Assembly (NCBI GenBank): GCA_037074765.1
Contig: JBAMDO010000580.1
Coordinates: 186,001-250,000, forward strand
From: Mansonella perstans
Taxonomy: Eukaryota; Nematoda; Chromadorea; Rhabditida; Onchocercidae
Reading direction: 5' to 3'
DNA length: 64,000 nucleotides
In this document: one piece after another, positions 13,001-25,000 of the stretch
Position numbering within the stretch: the stretch's first letter is position 1
Layout: each line of letters starts with the position of its first letter
Made by a program: the position numbers and the translations under genes
Notes under the pieces: model-generated
Databases searched by the model: none
What the model was told of the DNA's origin: nothing
What the model saw: only the letters and a program-made list of their open reading frames with translations

Positions 13001-16000
13001 CACTTCCTGCAATTGTTTATGTAATAGTAAAAAAAGGCTCATAAATATAAAATCACTAATTAAAGGTGAAAATCACTAATTAAGGAAATATCGTAAAGCG
13101 TTCAATTTAAATAGTTTCCTCGGAAATCGAACAACAGTACAAACCGTAACTGGTATGGTTGTAAATGAGGTGCCAAATCCAGAACCAGGAACAGAATTAT
13201 ATGTCAACATTACACTTTCTTCATTGCTCGCTTGATTTACTGTACTGGTTTTTGTGACTGTTAAAACGCCCGTTTTGTTTTCCAACGTCCTTTCACTTTG
13301 TTTCTCCATTTTTTCTGCTGTAAAAGCAAAGCATATTCGGATAAAAATTTCGAATTAATTTTAATGGCTTTAAACTTAAAGAAACGACTGATTTTGTTTG
13401 GCAATCATTCGTCGAAATAATGCTGATAAATGGGGAAAAGCTTCAATAGATATCCATATAAATAAAACAAGCAAATAGAAAAAATTTAACTTACACTGAC
13501 ATACGTCAATACCATCGCCATAATATCCATTATTGCATTTACAGGTCCCGTCAAGTTGACATCGAGCATTTTTGTGGCACATAGATACGTTCAAATGACA
13601 ATTAGGACCTGTAAATTAGCCAATCATTTCGATAATTTTTTTCAAACTGCAAATTTAAACTACTAGTTTCAGTGCCGGAATTCAAGAAGTCCAGAAAACC
13701 TCTATAAAATCACTGACTTACTATCTGACAATGAAAAGTGTTGAAATTGAAAAAAATAAAAGAGAGACATAACATCTTCGGTATTGTCGTAGTAACATAA
13801 CACATAAAAGATATGAGAAAAAAGACATCATTTGATGAATCGTCCTCCATTTGATTCTTGGTTAGTATTATAACAGCACCACGGAAGACTAGAGTTAGAA
13901 ATACTTGATAAATAATATTTTGTTACGTGACTGAAGAAAGGGAAGAAGTAATTGGCGAAAATTCACTATCATTATTTGATCTATCCTTAGCTAAGACAAC
14001 CTGGTCACTTAATTAAAAGCTGAAGATAAATTTAAGCGCTTACAGTAATGCAATTAATGATACGAAAAAAAAAAAAAAAAAAAAAAACCCTTTTAAAATG
14101 TACAAATCTTAAGTCTGCTTTGTGGTAAGCGCTACCTTCTAAACATTCTATGAATTAAATGTGCTTCTATTTTAAACATTTCACAGAATGGAAGCAAATA
14201 TGCGATAGCTGCTAGCCTCTGTATTTGTTAAATTTTAACATACAACTAAATCCGCTGTCAATATAGTCGAACTGACATATACACGTGAATGAACCGATAG
14301 TATTACGATAGCTGCCAAATCCTGTCTACTATCACCCAATAAGAAATTTTCAAAGGACAATTGATATATCCGCTTAACTCTTTATAGCAGCTCCACTTTT
14401 TCTCCATTAGTTGTATATACAAGATCAATATGGATTACTATTACACTACTAGCTTATGAACTTGACTGGATGATAATGCGAGTTTCAGGGAGGTAACATT
14501 TGCTTTTGAGAATGATTTAATCATGATGGTCCTTCAAAGACCCAACTAAGATGAATGTAGTGATTATAAGAGTTTCATAATCCTAACAGGTATTCTATGG
14601 TCATGAATAAGTTACCGTCACAGCGTCGTCCATCACCAATATATCCCACTTTACAGGTGCAAAAATGACGCCCTGGATATACATCAATGCATTCCGCATT
14701 TGCATCACAATCATTTTTTTCTGGATTGGCACAATTACCTGCTTCTTGCAATGCTGAAAGCTTCTTTTGTTATCTCAATATATAAATTTTAATAATACCT
14801 ACGTAATCCAAGGTAATTACAACTTTTCTTTCTTATATCATTGTTAATGGAATTTTGCTGCACTTATTATCAATTCCTGCGAAAAGCAAAGGTATTGAGC
14901 TAAAAGATGTTTCCTTTTCCAAATAGTTGGTCCTTAGGACTACAGTCACCCTTTAAAAACAAGTTTGATACAAAGAAGTGGAAGCAACAACTGACGAAGA
15001 CATGTTCCATTCAGTGGTTGATAACCGATAATGCACGAGCCACACTGTTGCACATCTTCATCGTCGATATGGCATGTTCTGTTCATATTGTGACAAGTCC
15101 TCTTCCATTCATTATTACAGTCAGAATCAGCTTTTGCGAATGATTTGATCCCTTGAATGGAAAAATCAGTAGACGTGAAAATATGGAAAGAAAAAAAATC
15201 GTAAAAAGATGTGAATGGACAAAGAGAAGGTCAAGTGGAGGGATGGAGAACTCCAACTTCCATTTTATGTAAAATTAAACTAAAAATAATATAGCACATA
15301 CTAGCACAGTGTATGCCGTTTCCAGTGAATCCTGGCGGACATTTACATCCGACGCTTCCCAAATAATTTTCGCATCGAGCACGAGCATTGCAACCAGCAA
15401 TACCCCGCTCACATTCATTCACATCTGTAATACGGAGAGGATAAAGAATGTAGGTTTCAGTAAACTTTTAAACTATCTCAGAAACACAGCAACGAAAAGT
15501 CCTAAATTTACTGATGCTACATTGGTATGAATGCAATGTTGATATTATATAAGAAACTGACCAACGCAAACACCTCCTACTCCTTCGTAGCCAGGTGCGC
15601 ATACACATGTATAGCCACCAACTGTATTGATACATACTGAATTCGACGGGTCACAGCTATGACGGTTTTCCATACACTCATCAATATCTGAATATCTTGT
15701 TTTTAATTTTTGCTAGGCGAATAGCAAATAATTTTTGAAATGCGCATGTTATAATTAAACAGAAAGGAAAAAGCAAGCCGACTGAAATTACTGAAATATA
15801 TATTAGCTATAAGACTGCGCAATGGAACGGAATGTCGTAAATCAGTTACAGCAAGAAAGCAGTCCTTCTTCAGTATAAGAGTTAAGTAAGTTAAGTAATG
15901 TTAGGGCGGATGATTTATTGCAGACTTCATATTAATAATCTAGAAAATCTTTTTCAATTATTATTTCGGAAATCCTTCTAGCATTGTCGAGTATCCTCGT

Positions 16001-19000
16001 AAAACTGAATAGAATTATTCTTCAAATAAAGCATTTTAACACTGTTAAGGGAACTTCTCAGCAAAACTTTCCGTGATGTTGCCTTAATAGTGTTAAAATA
16101 TATTAGCAAAAGTTTTTTATGAAATGTGCAAATGTCTAATATACCTTCGCAAATATGCTTCATATGATTATATCGATAATTAGTAGCGCATTCGCATATC
16201 GACATCGTCGCAATACCCAGGTTAACTGATAAGCATGATGTATAGTTGACTTGATTGCAAACCGACAACTTGTTCTAAAATTTTTCTTTGTATGACATAT
16301 ATGAAATAAATGAATAAAAATGGGGCAAAGTATGATACCAGACAAGCAGTATCAGAAGGATTGATACATTCGTTTTTGCCATCGCCAACCCATTCATCCG
16401 GACATTTACAATCGAAGGAACCCGGATGATTGATACAAATGCCTTGAGGATGGCATGGATTATTTTGGCATTCATCAATATCTGAATATATTGTTTGTTG
16501 AAAGATTTTAATTAAAAAATAGTGGTTTTTTTTTTCTTTTTTTAAAAATACTTCTTACTATTAGTGTTTACAGAGCAAATGAACTAAATATTTTTTTAAG
16601 CTCAAAAATATCGAGGATGCTGCTCTGATACCATCATAAATATTAGAATAATATGCTACAATCAAATTAATTTAAATAAATGTATGCATATATTGTAGGT
16701 AGCCATAACGATCAGTTCTGTTTACAGGTAACTAATATCTTAATAAAGAAATATTGAATGTATGAAACTGTAAGATGTAAGCATCAAAAATAATTACCGT
16801 CACATTTTTGTCCATCTCCTTTATAGCCAGGTTGACAATGACACGAATAAGAACCATCGATATTTTCGCAAAATGCATTTTTATGACATACATCACTTTG
16901 AGCGCATTCATTAATATCTGTACAATTCGTGCCTTCTTTCACAAAACCTTTCTTACAAATGTCACAGTCAATTTCACCTCTGCTATTAACTAAACAGAAA
17001 TGATTCTTTCCACAATTAGACTTTGCTAATTCTTCTTCTTTGCAGTGTCTCTTGTCTATCGGAATGCACGTATACCCATCACCTAAATTTTATCACATTC
17101 TAAATATGAAATATTAGACAGAATTTTGTCAAGCATTAATGTATGATAGCAATTACAAATAGATATATTGAATACAAAAAATACCTGTGTAACCAAGATC
17201 ACATTGACACTGATAAGATCCTGGTATATTAATACAGGTAGCATGCTGACTGCAAGGATGTCCAGCACGCTCTTGGCATTCGTCAATGTCAACACAGATT
17301 TGTTCTTTTGACATTCGGTAACCGGTTTCGCAGAAACACATAAAACCACCAACTATATTGGAACATCGAGATGTTAAATGACAGTCAACCAGATGCTGAT
17401 CGCATTCATTGATATCTGAAATAAGCTTACGAAAGACTAGTTTGAAATTTAATTTGTATAGCTGCGGAATCAAACTGTTTGTTTCATATATTGCAATGAA
17501 AAACAGTACCTACACATGGCGTCATTGGTGGTTGTCCATCAAATCCCGGGTAGCAACGACAAACTCCAGATCGTCTTTCACAATAAGCATCCATTCCACA
17601 TTCATTGCTACTTCGACAGCGTAAGGATATGAAAGAAGTATTGCTCTGAGTAATTGATGTTTCCGTGGTTCCTTGCAGAGTGTACGTCTTTTTGGTAAGC
17701 TCCATGTAGTCTTCAGGTTTTGAAATATTAGTATATAGCGGACTTACGCTTTCCTGAAATGAATAGTAAGAATTCCTCAAGACTCTGTTTTTCCATAGTA
17801 AATTCAATAACTTAATGAAGTTAAAAAATCGATACTTAACCTAAAGATTGAGAAAAAAAGCGGCTAGGCCTTTTTTATCGGTGTCTAATTTCAGAATTGA
17901 AAAAAAACAGATAAATGAATATATGAACCAAAAAATAGTGGAAATCTTACTTGCTGGATTATTTTAAATGAACCTACATCGCTAACTGATGGATAAATAG
18001 TTGATTGGGAGGCTTCCATTCCCGAAATGAGGTCAGGAACTGTTTCCATTTCCAGAACATCATTTCTCCTTGCTTCTTCCGGTCTCATGGTCCAAGCGGC
18101 AGTTTCTCTCTCTGTTTTTAATAAATCTGTGCTATCAGTAGTTGATACAAATTCTAAATAATTCTTAGATGATGTTCGTGTTGGTGATAAATCGTTTTTA
18201 GAACTTTCAGAGTGTTGAAGAACGATGGCGTTATCTGACAATGTTGTTTCAATCGCAGGATCTTCTAAATGAATTTTAGAAATTTGAGAACCAAAGATAT
18301 TACTATCTAGATTTGTAACAGTAACAGCTTCAAGTGTAGTTTTCATCTTTCGAGTGGTATTTACATCCATTGCACCGTCAGTTTTAAGATTTTCAGAACT
18401 AATTGTTCTGGAAGCTATTGATTGTTCTGTACCATGAGAATCAAATACTGAGGATTTTTCGGTAGTCGGTTTTTCTTTTATAAAATCTGAAGTAGGATTT
18501 ATATCCTTTCTTTCTAAGTCAGTTGTAGAAATGAACGATAAAGATGTATTTAAAGTGACATTTGGTGATGTGTCCATATTAGTCTTCTTTTTCTGAAATA
18601 AGGTTCTTGTCTTGTCAATTACAGGTTCTATTGTTTTAGGATTATTCATCAATACAATTTCCAGCCCAACCTCGTGAATCTTACCATCAATGGTTAAAGT
18701 TTTTAAGTCAGTGTTTGGAACGAAATTATTGGCACTACTAGTAGTCTGCAATCCAACCATTTCCTCCCCTGAACCCTCAACTTCTATGCCTGTTGTTGTG
18801 AGTACTTCACCATTTTTTGTTTCAATACTAGCACTTTTATCATAATCCGAAACAGGCTCTATTGTTGCATCTCTTATCGCCGTTATCTCTTCTACAGGAT
18901 CGCCACCCGTTAATTTCACTAATAGATCTTCGTTAGTCGTTGAAGTGACTAGTGTGACAGTTTCAATTGTAGATGATTCCTTCAGAATTTTAACTCGGTT

Positions 19001-22000
19001 ATCTGCTGGTATCACATTTATTGTTGTAGGAGAATACTTAGCCGCGACAGTTTTCAATGACAATTCCTTCAGAATTTTAACTCGGCTATCTGCTGGTATC
19101 ACATTTACTGTTGTAGGAGAGTACTTACTTTTTTTCAATGATTCATAATAACTTATTGGTTTACTGAATGAAACTGATACTGTATTAGGTAACGTCACAG
19201 AAAGCTGATTGAAAGATGAAAGGCTATTTTTTGAACCTGCTGCAATTACAGTACTGCTTGATATCATGTTATCGCTCTCATTACTTTTAGATATTTGCTC
19301 AAATACTGGAGATACTTCAGTGCTTCCATAAATCTCTGTCGGTTGTCCTGAAGGCTTTTCCAAGGTAATCGCACCAGCTTTTGTCTGCGTTGTATCGATT
19401 GGCACTGTCGTTTGAATGAATTTTGATTTTTTTAATTCAGTTCTTTGTAATGTTGAATTTGACTTGATTTTCATAGTAGTTTCCATAAGCTGAACTGGTT
19501 TAGTAATTTTCGAATAAGTGGCATCTATTCCAGCAGTCTCATCACTTCCTGAGACATGTTCACCAGATACTTCCACAATTTCAATCCCACTTTGTTGATC
19601 AGTTGTTAGCGTAGCTCTAATTATTTCAAGACCAAAATCTAAAGTGGATTTATGTGATCGCTTTTCAGATGGAGTGGAATTATTATGAAGTTTGGCTAGT
19701 CTTTCAAATTTTGAATGTGTAATTGCAATTGAGTCTGTTGAGTCAAATTCTGGAATGGTAGTCACTGTTGCTTCACTAGTTACTTCAAAAACTGTTGGTG
19801 TAGCGGTTTTCTGTCTTACATCAGCTCCAGATATTGTTGTGGTGATGTTCTCTGGTTGCAGCTTCTGTTCTCTTTGCTTCTTCCGCTGTGATTTGCTTTG
19901 TGGAATGGAAGATGATATTGCTCCTTCAGTAACTATAGTTTCGTTTTGCATGGTTAAAGAGTCGTTGATTTTCTTGTCAATCAAATGCATCTGCATTTCA
20001 AGATCGATGGTTTTAGATTGCACTTCTACGTTCGATGGTGTTGTCAAAGCAGTTTCTTTGTCTGTAGCTCTTGTTGCTCGTTTTGTTTCCATAGTTGCCA
20101 TTGCACCAACTGATTCCTTCGTTACCATGATCATTGTTCCTGTCTTGCCCATTTTTACACCTTTCATTGATCCTGCTTTAGAAACAGATTCAGTATCCTT
20201 GATATAAGTAGTAATTTCAGGAATTTCAGAAACTGTGGATTTTCCAGACATATTTTGATTAATGTTGGCGATAAAGTTTTCGGAGACTGTGGAGTCGATA
20301 AGTGGCGATAAAGTTTTCGGAGACTGTGGAGTCGGGGTAGCCGAACTTTCTGAACTTCTTTCTAACGATATTCTTGATTCAATAGATGTATGATTTACTG
20401 ATGCTTTCGAAGATTGGGAAGTGATGATTTCGAGTTTTCTGGTTTCATTTTCGTTAATTTTGTGCACTTCACCAAAATTGCTAACCGTTAACAGCGATGA
20501 AGCTGTATTGACTTCTAAAATTTTTTCAGAAGTTTTTTCACTACTTCTGTAGGCTTCCAAAGATAGCGAAGTTAAAATTCCATCATCAGTTGTTCTTTCT
20601 ACTCCAAGAACATCGCTAGTTCCAATGTCTTCGCCAGATCCTTCGGTTTCACTACTATTTTCACCAGTATCATCAATTTCTTCTTTGACTGAAGATGCAA
20701 AGTACTTTTCTTCTTCTGCCCGGTTTCCATGCATTTCTGAAATGTCAAACTTAAAGCAAACAAGTAAAAAAAATTGGCGGGAATCCCGTAAAGTTTGGTC
20801 AAAAGAAGGATATTTACTAAATAACTGAAGTTGATTTCAATCGGAATTCAATTTTAAATGTGTTTTAAATGCATGCTGACTTTGGAGAAAGAATAATGCC
20901 TGATTGTTAGCTCTGTATTGGAACTATAGCTTATTCGATAAAATTGTGCCTTATATGTGATCGTAAAGTAAAAACGGTGTAACTTAGAAATTTTGGTAAT
21001 TTATGTCAAAATTAAGAAGCGAAAGTGCAAAGAAAGTATGGAAAAATGCGCTTATTCAAATATTAAAAACTTGGAAATTTCTCAAAACTCAAAAAAATTT
21101 AGTTTTTTAAAAAAAAATTTTTTAGCCTTTGTTTATTAAAATATGACAAAATCGATTCGACCTTACACACTGAAGCAATATATAATAATAATAAAAGCAA
21201 TAATCAATTTTGATTTGTTTTTTTTCCATATCCGAATGAATCATACCGATGCCAATCAGCGCTCCATTTTTGTCCCTTGACATATTCCATTTTTTGCTTT
21301 CGATTCGTCCACGTCCAATAATTATCGCATGACCCGTGAAATTTCTCCATTCCTCGACCCTTTCAATAGCCCAACTACTCTGTCCACTAACACTCTCTGT
21401 ATCAGCAATAGAGTTGGAAGTATCAGCTCCCATACCGTCTGCAATTTTTTCTATGGTAGAATGCAAGGCAAGATGCTTTCTTTTAGTGTTACCAGCACCG
21501 AGATTATTTTCATGACCACCAGTGATTTCACGGTCTATGCAGTCCGATAAAGTAGAATTAGTAGTACAACATGCGAATGAGCCGCGCAAATTGACACACC
21601 ATGAATCTGACTCGTTACATAGGCCAAGCTGGCATTCATTAACATCTGTAATAAAGAGTGGTATTATTCTTCAAAAGTAACAGAACTCTTCAGTTCTTTG
21701 AAACTGTTCCAAATTTAAGCGAAACAAAATTTTTTTGGACGAAGACGTAAGAAGGAAGTTCATTCGGAATGTAACCTACCAGTGCAACCTTCGAAAGTAT
21801 TTCCGATGAAGCCATCACTACACCGGCAGGTACCATTAACGCAATGTGAATCAGTGGGGCATCCAAAATAGCATGCAAGACCAAACTGTTCTGACGAAAT
21901 CACTTTTCTATCGATGATGACAAAGCCGCCCGTTTCTTTCTCTTGAATAGTACCGGCAGAAAAAGTCCGCAGAACGCCTTTAATTAAACGTCTATGTGAT

Positions 22001-25000
22001 ATATAAAGGGACAGTTAGTGATTTATGGTACAACATATTATTAATGATTAATATTATCACATTAAATTCTGTGCAGTGTTTGCTTTGAAAATGAGTGAAA
22101 ATAGACATAAATGTTTTTTGCAAGGCACATATACATCACCACCTCACAAATATGATTAAAAGTATTGTAAAATGGTTATAGTAAGGCTACAATAACTATG
22201 ATAAATACCAAATAATTACCATCCAGTTTAGAGCTGCTACGAAGGCATTCAGAATTTTTCGAATCGGCACTACAGCAAATGAATCCACCGAAGAGATTGA
22301 CACACCATTCACCAGCACCCGGACACTGTCTATCATCCTCACATTCATTTATATCTGCAATACAAGATCGTTTCATTTATCAAAATACCACAAGAATTAG
22401 CGATCAATCAAAATTATTGCAAAATCTTTGGAAAATGCTGTTTGTCAGAATCTCTTGGTAGATTGTTTATAATAAACACTCTATTGGCCAAAGTGCACTA
22501 TATCAATCAATTAATTGGTTAATTGGTCCAGTGAATTTGTATTTTAAAAATCTATTTCTAGAACAGCAGAAACATACCTTCCAAAAGCAGAACTCTTACA
22601 AGATAACTCACAAATATTTAAACTTGGTAAAGTTGTTTACGTTTTTTCTAATTTAATTTGAATGCAGACTACTTACCAGAGCATTTAATTCGAGGATCAC
22701 CATTGAATCCTTCCATGCATTGGCATGTTTCATTGTAACATACAGCATGCAATCCACATCCACCAGAACAGAATGCACCTTTCTCTAAAAATTAAAAGGT
22801 AGTACAAAATGGAAAATAAACCTATCATCAAGGCAAAGTTGCTTTTTTTAACAGATTATTTCACTTCAGAAGTCCTCTTGTCCATTCTTTTATTCTTTTA
22901 TTCAGGAGTTCTTCTTTTGAGAAAAAAGGGAGACGTTTCTCAATAGCTGATAATTTATTCCTCTCTGTCATTTAATTAAAATTAAATTAACTTTCCAGCA
23001 GACGTACCTCGGATGCATGTTTTGTCATCCAGATATTGCTCACAGCATATATAGCCACCATTAATATTCACACAGCGCAATTCATCGATTTGACCTTCAC
23101 AAGGGTTATGGTTTGCTTTGCATTCATTTACATCTGTAAATATGTGAAAACACTCTAAAATCTTCGTATGATGTGCAACATTTAGTTTGACAGCATTAAC
23201 GATAGTGTTCAAATACAATCTGATAAAATACGCAAAAGTTTAAGCTACAAGAATTTAAGCTATCGATAATAATTCATACTTTTATGTAAGACTAAGATTT
23301 TCGAAGTTCAAAAATACCAACCATAACAAGTCAAGCCGTCACCAGTATATCCTGATTGGCATAAACACATTCGCAGAGTACCAATGCAAAATGCATGCCG
23401 ATCACAAATACTTTCCTGTTGGCTGCAATCATTTAGCGCTAAAATTCATTTCAGTTAGTCTTCTTTATTTTTTTCATGTAATATTTAAATGATAAAAGCT
23501 AAATTCGTTTAAAATCTAAATTTGAAAGACTGACGTGTGCAATTTTTACCGTCACCGGTAAAACCATCTTCACATATGCACTGATAACCTCCTGCCGTAT
23601 TCACGCAGCTAGCACGACTGTTGCATTGAGAAGTTTTTTCCATGCATTCATCGATGTCAACGCATGTCTCATTTACCAAACGATATCCAGTGTCACAGGT
23701 TTCCACACATTTAAATCTACCAATCTACAGTAATCAATGTTGCACAAAACTGATGCATCGAAACCAAGCAAAAAAAATGCCCACTGACTGCTGCATCAAT
23801 TTCTACTTTCTCATTGATAACAAAACTATTCTAACTGCTTCGAAGGTTTATCATAATAACCATTGTTAAATAACATTGTAAGTTGCTGAAAACTCATAAA
23901 TGAATGCACACCCATGAACTGTTCCAATATCATAAAAACCAAAATTTCACCTCATTTTGACATTTAAAATTTTCCACATGACAGTTATGCATTTTTTCAG
24001 CGCATTCATCGATATCTGTAAAGATGCTTATCTCTAAAAAAGTGATCAAAGAATCGGTTATGTGCGGAATCTTTTTGGCTTCTCATCTTATCATTATGAA
24101 TTAACAATATCAGACCATACCACGCAGCGGAAAAAGCTTGAATCAATTTGTGCAAAGCGAATCTATGTTCAAGTATATATCCTTGCAGGAAATTGGCTTT
24201 CGGAAGGTATTTAAACAAATCTTTTCAATAATAAAATTTATCTACCAGCGCAACGTTCAAGAGGTATTCCTAATGGTTGGAATCCTTCAGTACAATTGCA
24301 GAAGTATGTTCCCGGTAGATTAACACATGTTGAATGTTCCGGACATTGCGCTATCCCCGTCTCACATTCATTAATATCTGAAAATACATATTGACTTAAG
24401 TTTGACAATAACTAGCTTTTAACAGTGAATGAATTATTACTTTAGAATTGTTCACGTTGTAACTACCTGTGCAGCTTCAACATTCTTAATTCCATGAGCA
24501 AATAATTTATCCCTGTACCCGGAGATCACTCATCCTTCTTAAGGCAAAAATGGCTCCAGTTATTATTGATTTAGGCGTAAACTTTTGATGTATTTTATTT
24601 TATTAATGTTACGTCCATCTTTTATTAATGTTGCATAGTGCAGCTGCAGTCACTTTTTTTGATATTTTGTTCTAGTCTGTTAGTTCCGGATGATTCCAAT
24701 CTCCCCTTTAATCAGTAGCAAAAATATTCAGATCTATCTTCTTTTTATAGACTTTTTGAAATCAAAAAATTCATTTGTATTCGAAGGACAAATTTCTCAT
24801 GTATGAGTCATTTACATTCATCAGTATTCGTCTTGTGTATCAACGAAGCGAAGTAAATTTGAATTAATGCATGTTAAACTTTCTGCTCTCACTATTTGCT
24901 TCTATTTAAAGGAATTATAAAAGTGGCAATGACCTCATATTGCGTTCAAAGAAAATATTGTGGAAATACGTTCTTTAACCTAAATTTCTTCATGTAATCC

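Larger units (their letters stand above)
17951..20736 (-). other. fbn-1: fbn-1 sub-region: giant Ser/Thr-rich (mucin-like) exon 13
   Basis: A single 2,786-nt exon adds about 929 codons with almost no Cys and heavy Ser, Thr, Val, Glu and Lys content. It lies between an acceptor at 20737 and a GTAAGA donor at 17950. The composition suggests an extended, probably O-glycosylated spacer between the two EGF arrays. It contains an 87-nt in-frame tandem repeat (18977-19150) and a 37-nt out-of-frame direct repeat (20267-20340). Low complexity makes it a fast-evolving part of the gene. The long antisense frame at 19692-20207 is a shadow of this exon. Confidence 0.9.

Noticed and set aside
19692..20207. 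171-codon open frame on the plus strand
   Set aside because: It is the antisense of the Ser/Thr-rich fbn-1 exon; codon bias of the sense strand keeps the reverse frame open. Peptide is a Val/Ser/Cys string with no domain.
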